Shown here piece by piece: positions 12,595-20,576 of a stretch of DNA of 22,424 bases. The notes below the pieces were generated by a model that was not told the origin of the DNA, did not search any database, and saw only the letters and a list, made by a program, of their open reading frames with translations. The translations under genes and the position numbers were made by a program. How positions within the stretch are numbered: the stretch's first letter is position 1; the number at the start of each line of letters is the position of its first letter. Source of the DNA: JBBIVB01 sp964567515 (GTDB taxonomy: Bacteria > Patescibacteriota > Patescibacteriia > Veblenbacterales > UBA10138); NCBI GenBank assembly GCA_964567515.1, contig CAZMMW010000008.1, positions 1 through 22,424 on the forward strand, given 5' to 3'.

Positions 12595-13783
12595 TCAAAC
12601 TGCTGGTTTTGTCTTGTTGCTGGTAGTGGCAGTGATGGGCACCTTACTTTTTTTAGCAGGTTATTTTTTAGAACAGGCAGTTAGTGAGATAAAAATTGCT
12701 AAAAATGAGAGCGCGGCCGCTAAAAGTTATTATTTAGCTGAAGCCGGTATTAATGAAGCTATTTATAAATTTAAAAATGACAGTAATTGGCGGATTAAGT
12801 TTTTAACTGGAGCTTTAGTTAATGAAACCGTTACTCGTGCCAATGTCTTTGATGGCAGTGGTAATTATACTGTTGTAGCTACTAGTATAAGCAATGCTCT
12901 GGCAGATATTACTACTACTGCCACTTATAATATTGGTAACCAACAAACAAAAAGAGTTATTAAAACTAGATTAGCCAGAGCCACTAACCCAGCTCTTTCT
13001 TGGCCGCAGTCTTTTTATGCTGGCGGTCGGGGCGGACAACAAAATGGTAATTTAACAGTAGAACGCAATTGCTCTGTCAACGGCGGTGTTTTGCATGCCA
13101 ATCAGAATTTAAAAGTAACTAGTCGTGCTAATTTTATAGTTAATAATGCGGGCGTGACTTCTACTAATAATATTATAGTTAACGCCGGTTCTAATTTAAT
13201 ATTAAACAATAGTACTAAAACAGAAGGTTTGCCGTTAGTTCCTATGCCGCAAGTTGATTTTGATTCAGTTTCTTTGACTTCTTATAAGAACAGGGCTGAT
13301 CAAACTTATACCGCCGCACAATTTGCCGCTTTGCCCAGTGGTACGATTTTGAATGGTATTACTTTTGTGAGCGGTGATGCAACTTGGACTAATAAAAATT
13401 TAACTATCAATGGTTTATTAGTATCCAGCGGTAGGATTACTATCAATCTAAATGGTAGTAAAACATTGACTACTAACAACCACATCAGCGGCTCTGGTAT
13501 TCTAAGCAAAACATCTTTAATTATTAATGCTGTGAATACCGCTCAAGTTAATATTCAAGGTTTATTATATGCCAGCAGTGCGTTTAGTATGAATTTTGAA
13601 GATGATACAAGTTTTACCATTACTGGTGGTATTATTGGCTGGCACGTTACTTTAGCGGGTGACGATGCTGGTGTTTGTAATATTACTTATAATGAGAGTT
13701 TAATACTCACTCCTTTGGATCCGGTTTATAATTTAGGCGACAGCCCCATTATTGAAGTCAATCACTGGGAGGAACAATATTAA
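12569..13783 (+). CDS. GspK/PilX-like minor pseudopilin with a large beta-rich domain
   Basis: This 404-residue protein has an N-terminus GFVLLLVVAVMG with a Gly-Phe junction at 13-14 but no Glu at +5, as in GspK, which caps the tip. SYYLAEAGINEAIYKF (about 53-68) is the signature seen in PilX/GspK proteins. From about residue 150 the sequence turns into repeated short Asn/Thr/Ser-rich strands (for example NGLLVSSGRITINLNGS). This suggests a right-handed beta-helix or similar exposed domain, probably an adhesive or binding tip. It is the last gene of the operon. Confidence 0.8.
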   Translation: MLTRVTLNNQTAGFVLLLVVAVMGTLLFLAGYFLEQAVSEIKIAKNESAAAKSYYLAEAGINEAIYKFKNDSNWRIKFLTGALVNETVTRANVFDGSGNYTVVATSISNALADITTTATYNIGNQQTKRVIKTRLARATNPALSWPQSFYAGGRGGQQNGNLTVERNCSVNGGVLHANQNLKVTSRANFIVNNAGVTSTNNIIVNAGSNLILNNSTKTEGLPLVPMPQVDFDSVSLTSYKNRADQTYTAAQFAALPSGTILNGITFVSGDATWTNKNLTINGLLVSSGRITINLNGSKTLTTNNHISGSGILSKTSLIINAVNTAQVNIQGLLYASSAFSMNFEDDTSFTITGGIIGWHVTLAGDDAGVCNITYNESLILTPLDPVYNLGDSPIIEVNHWEEQY

Positions 13784-14149
13784 TATAGCAAACAAAAAAG
13801 CACTTACTCTGATTATAGTTTTTCTTCCACGCCGCATTTCGTTAGTGGGTGGGTAGGTTTTATTACTTGGTTAACGACTCGTACTTGATAGTGAACCGCC
13901 TGTCTGGGTTGGCGTATCTTTTATTTTTATCTTTTTTATTTCATCGCGATGATTTTTATGGCTTTGGGCGCAGGACTAGCATTTCTTATTGAACAGGGTT
14001 CAAAAAGGGAAAAGAAGAATCGGATATCATCCATACCACCTAGATTAAATTGTTTGGTATAAAACAAAAAACTTTAGAGCCAAACAAAATTGTGAATCAT
14101 AACAACCAATATCAATAAGTAATCCTAATTTTAGGAATCACTTTTATTT
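13784..14149. other. 366-bp intergenic region with palindrome, hairpin and weak terminator
   Basis: I see no gene here. The perfect 12-bp palindrome TCATCGCGATGA (13941-13952) could be an operator. TTGTTTGG (14050-14057) pairs with CCAAACAA (14080-14087). An imperfect hairpin (14118-14142) followed by TTTTATTTTT looks like a weak Rho-independent terminator just before the asnS promoter. No T-box features (specifier loop, conserved T-box sequence) are visible. Confidence 0.4.
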
Positions 14150-14178
14150 TTGCCAAAAAGCAGAAAAAATGTTAAATT
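14150..14178 (+). promoter_or_regulatory. promoter of asnS
   Basis: TTGCCA (14150-14155, 5 of 6 to the -35 consensus), a 17-bp spacer and TAAATT (14173-14178, 4 of 6). Transcription would start near 14185, 4 bp before the ATG at 14189. This supports that start and rules against the in-frame TTG at 14150. Confidence 0.5.
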
Positions 14179-14188
14179 TAATAGGATT

Positions 14189-15478
14189 ATGAATCTATGT
14201 AATATAGCTCAAATGAAGGATTTAGTAGGTAAAGAAATGACCCTACATGGCTGGGTGGTCAATGTGAGATCATCAGGTAAAATTTATTTTTTGCAAATCA
14301 GGGACGGTTCTGGTTTTATCCAAGCAGTCGTGGACAAGAAGACAATAGATCAAAAATTTTGGCAGCAAGTGGAACAGGTAACCATTGAATCATCTGTTAT
14401 TATTAACGGTGTAGTTTTTAAGCACCCTAAAAAAGACGAATATGAGCTACAAGTTAAAAGCCTGACTTTGCTGCAGCAAGCCCCGGAATATCCAATTGGC
14501 AAAAAAGAGCACGGTCCTGATTTTTTATTAGATAACAGACATCTGTGGCTAAGGTCACCTAAACAATGGGTTATTCAACGAGTCAGGAATACTATCATTA
14601 ATGCTATTTACGAATATTTAAATCATGAGGGTTTTATTAAAATTGATTCGCCGATTTTAACTCCTACTTCTTGCGAAGGCACTACGACGCTTTTTCAAAT
14701 AGATTATTTTGGTGAACCGGCTTATCTTACTCAATCTGGTCAGCTGTATTTGGAGGCAGCTATTGCTGCGCATGGTAAAGTTTTTGATTTTGGTCCGGTC
14801 TTTCGTGCAGAAAAATCAAAAACTCGCCGGCACTTAATTGAGTTTTGGATGATGGATGCCGAAATGGCGTTTGTGGAACACGAAGCTAATTTAAAAATTC
14901 AAGAAGCATTAATTTCTTTTATTGTAGACAAGGTGTTGACGGATAATAAAAAAGAATTAGAAATTTTAGAACGCGATACCAAGCCTTTACAAAATATTAA
15001 GCCACCGTTTTATAGAATTAGCCATACTGAAGCTATTAAGAAGTTACGCGCCGAAGGAAGTGATATTGGTGATCTTGATGATTTAGGAGCAGATGATGAA
15101 ACTAAATTAACCAAGATGTATAATAAACCGGTCTTTGTAGAGAAATATCCTGCTTCAGTCAAAGCTTTTTATATGAAACGTGATCCGCAAGACCCGGAGC
15201 GAGTATTGAATGCTGATTTATTAGCGCCAGAAGGTTACGGTGAGATAATTGGCGGTAGCCAGCGTGAAGATAATTATGACGAATTATTAAAGCGTATGCG
15301 GGAACATAAATTACCCATAGCACCATTTCAATGGTATTTGGATTTGCGTAAATATGGCAGTGTACCACATTCTGGTTTTGGCATTGGTCTGGAACGAGTA
15401 GTGGCTTGGATTTGCGGTTTAGCGCACGTGCGCGAAACTATTCCTTTCCCAAGGTTATTAAATAGGCTGAATCCTTAA
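14189..15478 (+). CDS. asnS: asparaginyl-tRNA synthetase
   Basis: This 429-residue class IIb synthetase charges tRNA-Asn with asparagine. An N-terminal OB-fold (about 8-110, LHGWVVNVRSSGK) contacts the anticodon. The catalytic domain follows: motif 2 (FRAEKSKTRRHLIEFW), the AsnRS-type HLWLRSP stretch, GGSQRED near the end and motif 3 (GFGIGLERVVAW). The length is normal for bacterial AsnRS. Its presence implies direct tRNA-Asn charging, although this region alone cannot exclude the amidotransferase route. The gene is followed after 9 bp by the RuBisCO-domain gene and then aspS. Confidence 0.95.
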   Translation: MNLCNIAQMKDLVGKEMTLHGWVVNVRSSGKIYFLQIRDGSGFIQAVVDKKTIDQKFWQQVEQVTIESSVIINGVVFKHPKKDEYELQVKSLTLLQQAPEYPIGKKEHGPDFLLDNRHLWLRSPKQWVIQRVRNTIINAIYEYLNHEGFIKIDSPILTPTSCEGTTTLFQIDYFGEPAYLTQSGQLYLEAAIAAHGKVFDFGPVFRAEKSKTRRHLIEFWMMDAEMAFVEHEANLKIQEALISFIVDKVLTDNKKELEILERDTKPLQNIKPPFYRISHTEAIKKLRAEGSDIGDLDDLGADDETKLTKMYNKPVFVEKYPASVKAFYMKRDPQDPERVLNADLLAPEGYGEIIGGSQREDNYDELLKRMREHKLPIAPFQWYLDLRKYGSVPHSGFGIGLERVVAWICGLAHVRETIPFPRLLNRLNP

Positions 15479-15487
15479 TTTATCATT

Positions 15488-15934
15488 ATGCAAAAGGAGT
15501 ATTTATATATTGGCGACGAGGAGGTATATAACGGTAATTATCTGCTGGCACTTTTCAGAATTGTGCCCGCCGATCAATTGTCGCTTGAAGATGTTGCTAG
15601 TGAAGTGGCGGCTAAATCATCTACCGGTAGTAATCTGAAAGTTGGTTCAGCTACACCCTTTTCTTCTAACCTTAATGCTCGGGTGTACAAGATAGATAAA
15701 GAGAATAATTTAGTTTGGATAGCTTATCCTTGGGAAATTTTTGACAGCGATGGCAATGTTCAAAATATTTTGACGTTTATTGCGGGCAATATTTTTGGAG
15801 TAAGCCAAGTGCACGGGTGCAAGTTATTGGACGTATATTTTCCTCCGCTAGCTGACACCTTGCTGTCGGTAGCCAGGTTGCTACTCCCAACCATTTCTAA
15901 TTCGCGCGAATTAGAAAATATGAAAAATATATGA
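15488..15934 (+). CDS. stand-alone RuBisCO large-subunit N-terminal domain
   Basis: In this 148-residue protein, residues 12-120 follow the RuBisCO N-terminal domain: a first strand YLLALFRIVPA, AAKSSTGSN (41-49) in place of AAESSTGTN, ARVYKID, WIAYPWEIF, IAGNIFG (98-104) and LLDVYFPP. The usual continuation into the TIM barrel, with all catalytic lysines and metal ligands, is absent; about 28 unrelated residues follow. Asn101, equivalent to active-site Asn123 (spinach numbering), is kept. The active-site glutamate (Glu60; Glu48 in Rhodospirillum) is Lys43, so it cannot act like the normal domain. Its stop overlaps the aspS start (ATGA), giving coupled translation. It may be a decayed fragment or a repurposed domain. 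Form II/III-like RuBisCOs are known in CPR bacteria. Confidence 0.72.
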   Translation: MQKEYLYIGDEEVYNGNYLLALFRIVPADQLSLEDVASEVAAKSSTGSNLKVGSATPFSSNLNARVYKIDKENNLVWIAYPWEIFDSDGNVQNILTFIAGNIFGVSQVHGCKLLDVYFPPLADTLLSVARLLLPTISNSRELENMKNI

Positions 15935-17376
15935 ATCGAATTTTTATTAAAGAATTAGTTAATAAAGTAGGCGAGGAAATTTTGCTTAAAGGTTGGGTAA
16001 ATGCTCGGCGCAATATGGGTAAAATTGCCTTTATTGATTTACGCGATATGACAGGATTGATGCAGGTAGTACTGGCGTCAGCTGGATTGGATGACAAGGG
16101 CAAGGAAGCAATGCCCAGGATCCGTCCGGAATTTGTGCTGGCTATTAAAGGAAAAGTGCAAGCCCGGAAAAAAGGTAATGAGAATCCTAATTTACACTCG
16201 GGAAAGGTGGAAGTTTTAGCATCAAGTGTAGAAATTTTAAGCGAGTCTGAAACCCCGCCGTTTGAAATTGATAATGAAGAGCGACAGGCGGCAGAAGAAT
16301 TGCGACTTAGATATCGTTATCTTGATTTGCGGCGCGAACGGATGGTTTATAATATTAAATTGCGTTCCAATGTTATTAGATATGTCATTGATTATTTAAC
16401 TGATAGGGGATTTACTTATATTCAAACCCCTATGTTTTCTAAATCCACTCCCGAAGGCGCACGTGATTATTTAGTACCATCGCGAGTGCATCAAGGAAAG
16501 TTTTTTGCTCTACCTCAATCACCGCAGCAATATAAGCAGCTCTTAATGGTGGCGGGGTTTGAAAAATATTTTCAAATAGCACCGTGTTTTAGAGATGAAG
16601 ACGCGCGAGCTGACAGAAGTCCGGGAGAATTTTATCAAATTGATATAGAAATGTCGTTTGTCACACAGGAAGAAGTGTTACAATTGACCGAAGATATGTT
16701 TACCTCATTAATTAAAAAATTATTGCCAGATAAAAAAATCACCTTTACTTCCTGGCCGCGGTTAAAATGGGATGAGGTGATGAAAAAATACGGCACGGAT
16801 AAGCCGGATTTAAGAAAAGATAAAAATAATCCCAACGAACTAGCATTTGCTTGGGTAATGGATTTCCCTTTATTTATCAGACAAACCAAAGAAGATTTTT
16901 TCCATGGTTCAGGTAAAAGTCAATGGGCACCATCGCATCACATGTTCACCGCTCCCAAAGAAGAAGATCTGTCACTGCTTGATAAAGATCCGGGCAAAGT
17001 ACATTCATATCAGCACGATTTAGTGCTTAATGGTTATGAAGTGGGGGGTGGTAGTATTAGAATTCATAACTCAAAAATTCAGGAGAAGATATGGGATTTA
17101 ATCGGATTTTCTGAAGAGCAGAAAAAGCAATTTGCACATCTTATTGAAGCTTTTAAATATGGCGTGCCGCCACATGGCGGTATTGCGCTAGGTATTGATA
17201 GATTGATAGCTATTTTAGCGGGTGAAAAAAATATTAGGGAAGTGATTGCTTTTCCTTTAACCGGTGAGGTAAGAGATCCTTTAATGGGCGCGCCGTCAGA
17301 AGTAACTCAAGAACAGTTAGATGAGCTTGGTCTGGAAATTAAAAAATCAACCTGCCCGCCGCTTACCTCTTATTAA
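15931..17376 (+). CDS. aspS: aspartyl-tRNA synthetase lacking the GAD domain
   Basis: This 481-residue class IIb synthetase charges tRNA-Asp (and possibly tRNA-Asn). An OB-fold (1-105) is followed by the bacterial-type sequence RYRYLDLRRERM, motif 2 (FRDEDARADRSPGEFYQID, 220-238) and motif 3 (GIALGIDRLIAIL). Bacterial AspRS is usually about 590 residues, with a GAD insertion after YGxDKPDLR. Here YGTDKPDLR (287-295) runs within about ten residues into FAWVMDFPLF, so the insertion is missing and the catalytic core is intact. The ATG overlaps the stop of the RuBisCO-domain gene. Confidence 0.95.
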   Translation: MNRIFIKELVNKVGEEILLKGWVNARRNMGKIAFIDLRDMTGLMQVVLASAGLDDKGKEAMPRIRPEFVLAIKGKVQARKKGNENPNLHSGKVEVLASSVEILSESETPPFEIDNEERQAAEELRLRYRYLDLRRERMVYNIKLRSNVIRYVIDYLTDRGFTYIQTPMFSKSTPEGARDYLVPSRVHQGKFFALPQSPQQYKQLLMVAGFEKYFQIAPCFRDEDARADRSPGEFYQIDIEMSFVTQEEVLQLTEDMFTSLIKKLLPDKKITFTSWPRLKWDEVMKKYGTDKPDLRKDKNNPNELAFAWVMDFPLFIRQTKEDFFHGSGKSQWAPSHHMFTAPKEEDLSLLDKDPGKVHSYQHDLVLNGYEVGGGSIRIHNSKIQEKIWDLIGFSEEQKKQFAHLIEAFKYGVPPHGGIALGIDRLIAILAGEKNIREVIAFPLTGEVRDPLMGAPSEVTQEQLDELGLEIKKSTCPPLTSY

Positions 17377-17460
17377 CGACGAGCCATTACTTTGGGTTAA
17401 GGTACGACCATTTATCATCATATAATATTTAAGCATTAGCTAATGAGCAGACGGGAAATC

Positions 17461-17520
17461 AAAATGTAAAATTATTTTTTAATTTTGAATTGTTATTTTG
17501 CACTTTGGTTTTTACATTTT
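17461..17520. repeat. AT-rich inverted repeat between aspS and the next gene
   Basis: AAAATGTAAAA (17461-17471) is the exact reverse complement of 17510-17520 around 38 bp of AT-rich sequence. It may act as a loose transcription barrier or be a chance AT-rich pairing. Confidence 0.3.
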
Positions 17521-17531
17521 AAATTTATACC

Positions 17532-17879
17532 ATGCGTTTATCTCCCTTACAAAAGTATATTTTGCGCGCTTGTTATTCGCGACAACCCAAGGTGAATAGA
17601 TTAGGTTTTGGACGCTTTTATGAAACTCAAAAACATAAACCTAAAAAAGATGATATAGTAAATATTATCACCAAAAGTTTGGAGAGTTTAATTGACAAAG
17701 AACTAATGGTTGGGTATGGAGTCAGAACGCCGCATAAGTGGTATATTAAAGAAGTGCGTTTATTGTCCAAAGGTCGGAAGTTAACTCGTCAGCTTTTAGG
17801 AGAACAACAAGCTTTACCATTTAAGATTATTAAATCAAGACCTAAAACTCAAAGTTTAAAACCACAATCTAAAACTTAA
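17532..17879 (+). CDS. small winged-helix-like protein, conserved-looking, function unknown
   Basis: This protein has 115 residues. The opening LSPLQKYILRACYSR and the central KSLESLIDKELMVGYGVRTPHKWYIKEVRLLSKGRKL look like a winged helix: two helices, a recognition helix and a beta-hairpin wing, ending in basic residues. It could bind DNA or RNA. The tail (95-115) is Lys/Ser/Gln-rich and probably disordered. I recall similar small proteins from CPR genomes but no assigned function. It stands alone between aspS and the deacylase gene. Confidence 0.6.
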   Translation: MRLSPLQKYILRACYSRQPKVNRLGFGRFYETQKHKPKKDDIVNIITKSLESLIDKELMVGYGVRTPHKWYIKEVRLLSKGRKLTRQLLGEQQALPFKIIKSRPKTQSLKPQSKT

Positions 17880-17926
17880 AATTTGTATTCTAGATTAAAA
17901 ATTTTTAATTCTTAATTCAAAATTAT

Positions 17927-18394
17927 ATGATTCCAGCCAAAGTCAAAAATTTCTTAGCCAAAAATAAAATCAAATACGAGGTGATTAAACATAAAACTGT
18001 TTATACAGCTTATGATGTAGCCCAGACTCTAAAGAAAAAATTAGGCGAAGTGGCCAAATCCTTAGTAGTAAAGTTAGATAAAGTTCATGCTATAGTAGTG
18101 CTCCCTGCTTCTCATCAAGTAGATTTTAAAGCCCTTAAGAAATCTACTGGCGCCAAAAGTGTTGATATTGATAGAGAAAATGTGATGACTAAGCTATTTA
18201 AAGTAAAACCCGGTGCTATTTCAGCTATACATGGTCCGTTGCATAAAATTCCAGTTTATGTTGATAAAGCGGTTTTGAAGGCCCAAAAGATAGTAGCTCA
18301 AGCCGGCAGTTTTGAAGAATCATTGCATCTGAAAGCCAAAGATTTGGTAAAAGCAGTAGAGGGAAAGTTGGCGAATTTTGCGAAAAAGAAGTAG
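17927..18394 (+). CDS. YbaK/EbsC-family aminoacyl-tRNA deacylase
   Basis: This 155-residue single-domain protein of the YbaK/ProX family removes wrong amino acids from tRNA in trans, for example Cys or Ala from tRNA-Pro. The start YEVIKHKTVYTAYDVAQTL, the conserved lysine region VAKSLVVK (46-53), the LPASHQVDFKALKK stretch and the G-SFEESL segment fit the family. The C-terminal Lys/Ala-rich extension is not part of the usual domain. Substrate specificity cannot be told. Its position close to two tRNA synthetase genes fits a translation-quality role. Confidence 0.85.
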   Translation: MIPAKVKNFLAKNKIKYEVIKHKTVYTAYDVAQTLKKKLGEVAKSLVVKLDKVHAIVVLPASHQVDFKALKKSTGAKSVDIDRENVMTKLFKVKPGAISAIHGPLHKIPVYVDKAVLKAQKIVAQAGSFEESLHLKAKDLVKAVEGKLANFAKKK

Positions 18395-18466
18395 ATTTTA
18401 GAATCGAGAATCATGAATAATGAATAGAGGTTTTTGGTACTCAAAAAATTCGTGTAGAAAAATTTT

Positions 18467-19300
18467 ATGATGGAAATAGATAATCAAGAAAAATTTAAAG
18501 CCTCACAAGAAGTGCCAGAGCGGGCAAAATCAGAAACTGAGGCTGGGAGCGAGGAGCGATATCAACAGACGTTGGTTGATCTGCGCCAAAAGATGAGTAC
18601 TGCCATGTCTCGTAACGAGATTATACCAGGCCAAATTTTCGACACCCTATTCGGTGGCCCTGAGCAACGGAGTGATCTAGAAATCGTTTACGGCGCAGAG
18701 CAAATCGCACACCTGGAGAGCGAGCTTAATAGCTTAGTAATAGAAGACAAAGAACAACTCGTTGGTTTAGTTGTTGATCGGGTTGTGCCTTTCATACGTA
18801 GTTACTATTTTGATCCAGATGTGTCTGCTCGTGCGGTCCAGCTGGAACAGCGCATACGCGGTGAATCTTTTAAGGCCGGACAAATGGACTGTTACGTAAC
18901 TACGTCGCCGTGGGAATTTACCATTGCTGCAGGTACCGCTGGTGAAGTAAGGGTAATAGTGGCAGATAAAATTATGGAGATAAGTTGGCCAGAGCAATCG
19001 CGTTGGGGTTGGCAAGCCCTACAAGAATCGCTTAAAGAGGTGACAAAAGTGCTTAGTGAACATCCCGAAGTTAAGGCGGTGGTCGGTTTATCATGGATGA
19101 TGTCACACCCCGCCGCGGGTTCTTTGGGCTTTGAGAGATTTCCAGATTTACCAGTAGAGGCAGGACAGCGCGATAGTATACTAAAAATGGTTACAACTGC
19201 TCGTCGGGACAAACCACATCAACCTGGTAAGCAGCCAAAGCCCGCTGATGTCATTGTGGGCGCTATGTCGCGTGAAGAATTCTTGCATAGGTTTTCTTAA
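18467..19300 (+). CDS. conserved-looking soluble protein of unknown function
   Basis: I do not recognise this protein of 277 residues. The first 35 residues are charged and low in hydrophobics, probably disordered. A helical part (35-130) follows, with EQIAHLESELNSLVIEDKEQL. The C-terminal half has alternating strands and helices: WEFTIAAGTAGEVRVIVADK, WGWQALQESLKEVTKVL and KAVVGLSWMMSHPAAGSLGFERF. There is no signal peptide or membrane helix. The gene is richer in G+C than its neighbours, which could mean recent acquisition. The start may be ATG 18467 or the next codon, also ATG. It lies 9 bp before scpA. Confidence 0.55.
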   Translation: MMEIDNQEKFKASQEVPERAKSETEAGSEERYQQTLVDLRQKMSTAMSRNEIIPGQIFDTLFGGPEQRSDLEIVYGAEQIAHLESELNSLVIEDKEQLVGLVVDRVVPFIRSYYFDPDVSARAVQLEQRIRGESFKAGQMDCYVTTSPWEFTIAAGTAGEVRVIVADKIMEISWPEQSRWGWQALQESLKEVTKVLSEHPEVKAVVGLSWMMSHPAAGSLGFERFPDLPVEAGQRDSILKMVTTARRDKPHQPGKQPKPADVIVGAMSREEFLHRFS

Positions 19301-19309
19301 TTTTAATTT

Positions 19310-20011
19310 ATGCACGAAATTAAGTTGGAAAAATTTCAAGGACCGTTGGATTTACTCTTGCAGTTAACCGAGCAGGAAAAGTTAGATATTACCGAGGTTA
19401 GTTTGGCGCAGGTAACCGACCAGTACATTTCTTATTTGAAACAAGCCGAAGAATTAAATCCTGATGAAACAGCTGATTTTTTGGTAGTGGCAGCTAAATT
19501 ATTGTTGATTAAATCGCGGGTGCTGTTGCCAATGTTAAATTTAGGCGGCGAGGAAGAAAGCCAGGAATTAGAAAAACAATTACGTTTGTATAAAGAATTT
19601 ATAGTTGCCAGCAAAACCATTCATCATTTATGGCAGCAAGGCCACATAATGTATTCCCGACCCAAATCTTTATTATTAAAAGAAGAAATAAAATTTACTC
19701 CGCCGCCGCATTTGACAGTTAAAATATTAAAAACTGTTTGGCAAGAGGTTTTACATACCCTAGAGCCGATCATTAAGCTGCCTCAGATTACTTTAGCTAA
19801 AGCCATTTCTATCAACGAGAAGATTCAGGATCTAAAAAAGAAGATTTTAGCCAAAGCCCATTTAAATTGGTATACTTTTATAGCTGAAGCGAAGGATAAA
19901 ACAGAGGTAGTGGTTTCCTTTTTAGCCCTATTAGAATTAGTCAAACAGCGGGAGATTATAGTTAGACAAGCTGAATTATTTCAGGATATTACTATTAGTT
20001 CTAAATCATGA
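19310..20011 (+). CDS. scpA: segregation and condensation protein A
   Basis: This 233-residue kleisin subunit of the SMC-ScpAB condensin bridges the SMC heads and helps separate and compact chromosomes. The N-terminus FQGPLDLLLQLTEQEKLDITEVSLAQVTDQY is diagnostic, followed by DETADFLVVAAKLLLIKSRVLLP. The C-terminal winged-helix part ends with VVVSFLALLELVKQREIIVRQAELFQDI, also typical. The length is close to the family norm. The stop overlaps the scpB start by 4 nt (ATGA). Confidence 0.95.
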   Translation: MHEIKLEKFQGPLDLLLQLTEQEKLDITEVSLAQVTDQYISYLKQAEELNPDETADFLVVAAKLLLIKSRVLLPMLNLGGEEESQELEKQLRLYKEFIVASKTIHHLWQQGHIMYSRPKSLLLKEEIKFTPPPHLTVKILKTVWQEVLHTLEPIIKLPQITLAKAISINEKIQDLKKKILAKAHLNWYTFIAEAKDKTEVVVSFLALLELVKQREIIVRQAELFQDITISSKS

Positions 20012-20556
20012 CCAATATTCAAGGAAAAATCGAAAGTATTTTATTTGCCGCTGGCAAGCCATTAAGTTTAAAAAAGTTAGCTGAATTATTGCAAGTGGAC
20101 AAAAAAGAAATTACGGCCGTTTTAGAGTCTTTAACCGAAAGATTTACTGGCGACAGCGGTTTGAGAATTATTCAGCATGGAGAAGAAGTAGAATTAGCTA
20201 CCGCTCCGGAATATACTGATTTAGTTAGACAATTTTTAAAAAAAGAAGAATTAGGGGAATTAACCAGACCACAACTGGAAGCAGCATCGGTTATTGCTTA
20301 TCGTGGTCCTATAACTAAAGCAGAATTAGAACAGATTCGAGGAGTCAATTGCAGTTTGATTTTACGCAATTTACAAATTAGAGGTCTGGTAGAAGAATTA
20401 TCAGACGGTGCCCTGCCACATTATCAAATCACTTTTGGTTTTTTAAAATTTTTAGGGTTAAAACAAATCGATGATTTACCTGATTATCAACGTTTACATA
20501 ATCCAGAATCTTTAGAACAAATTTTAAACCAATCCTTAATCAATAAAACTGAATAA
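20008..20556 (+). CDS. scpB: segregation and condensation protein B
   Basis: This 182-residue partner of ScpA in the SMC complex consists of tandem winged helices. The signature IQGKIESILFAAGKPLSLKKLAELL opens it, and RPQLEAASVIAYRGPITKAELEQIRGVNCSLILRNLQIRGLVEE marks the second winged helix. The C-terminus (FLKFLGLKQIDDLPDY) is typical. It is translationally coupled to scpA and followed after 20 bp by tpiA. Confidence 0.95.
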   Translation: MTNIQGKIESILFAAGKPLSLKKLAELLQVDKKEITAVLESLTERFTGDSGLRIIQHGEEVELATAPEYTDLVRQFLKKEELGELTRPQLEAASVIAYRGPITKAELEQIRGVNCSLILRNLQIRGLVEELSDGALPHYQITFGFLKFLGLKQIDDLPDYQRLHNPESLEQILNQSLINKTE

Positions 20557-20576
20557 TTTTATTATTGTTTAATTTT

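Noticed and set aside
14050..14188. T-box riboswitch before asnS
   Set aside because: The paired arms are present, but there is no specifier loop, T-box consensus or antiterminator, and the asnS promoter appears to lie downstream of the hairpin.
14150..14188. Upstream TTG start for asnS
   Set aside because: It would add 13 basic residues absent from the AsnRS fold, and it overlaps the likely -35 box. The ATG at 14189 fits the promoter and the family start.
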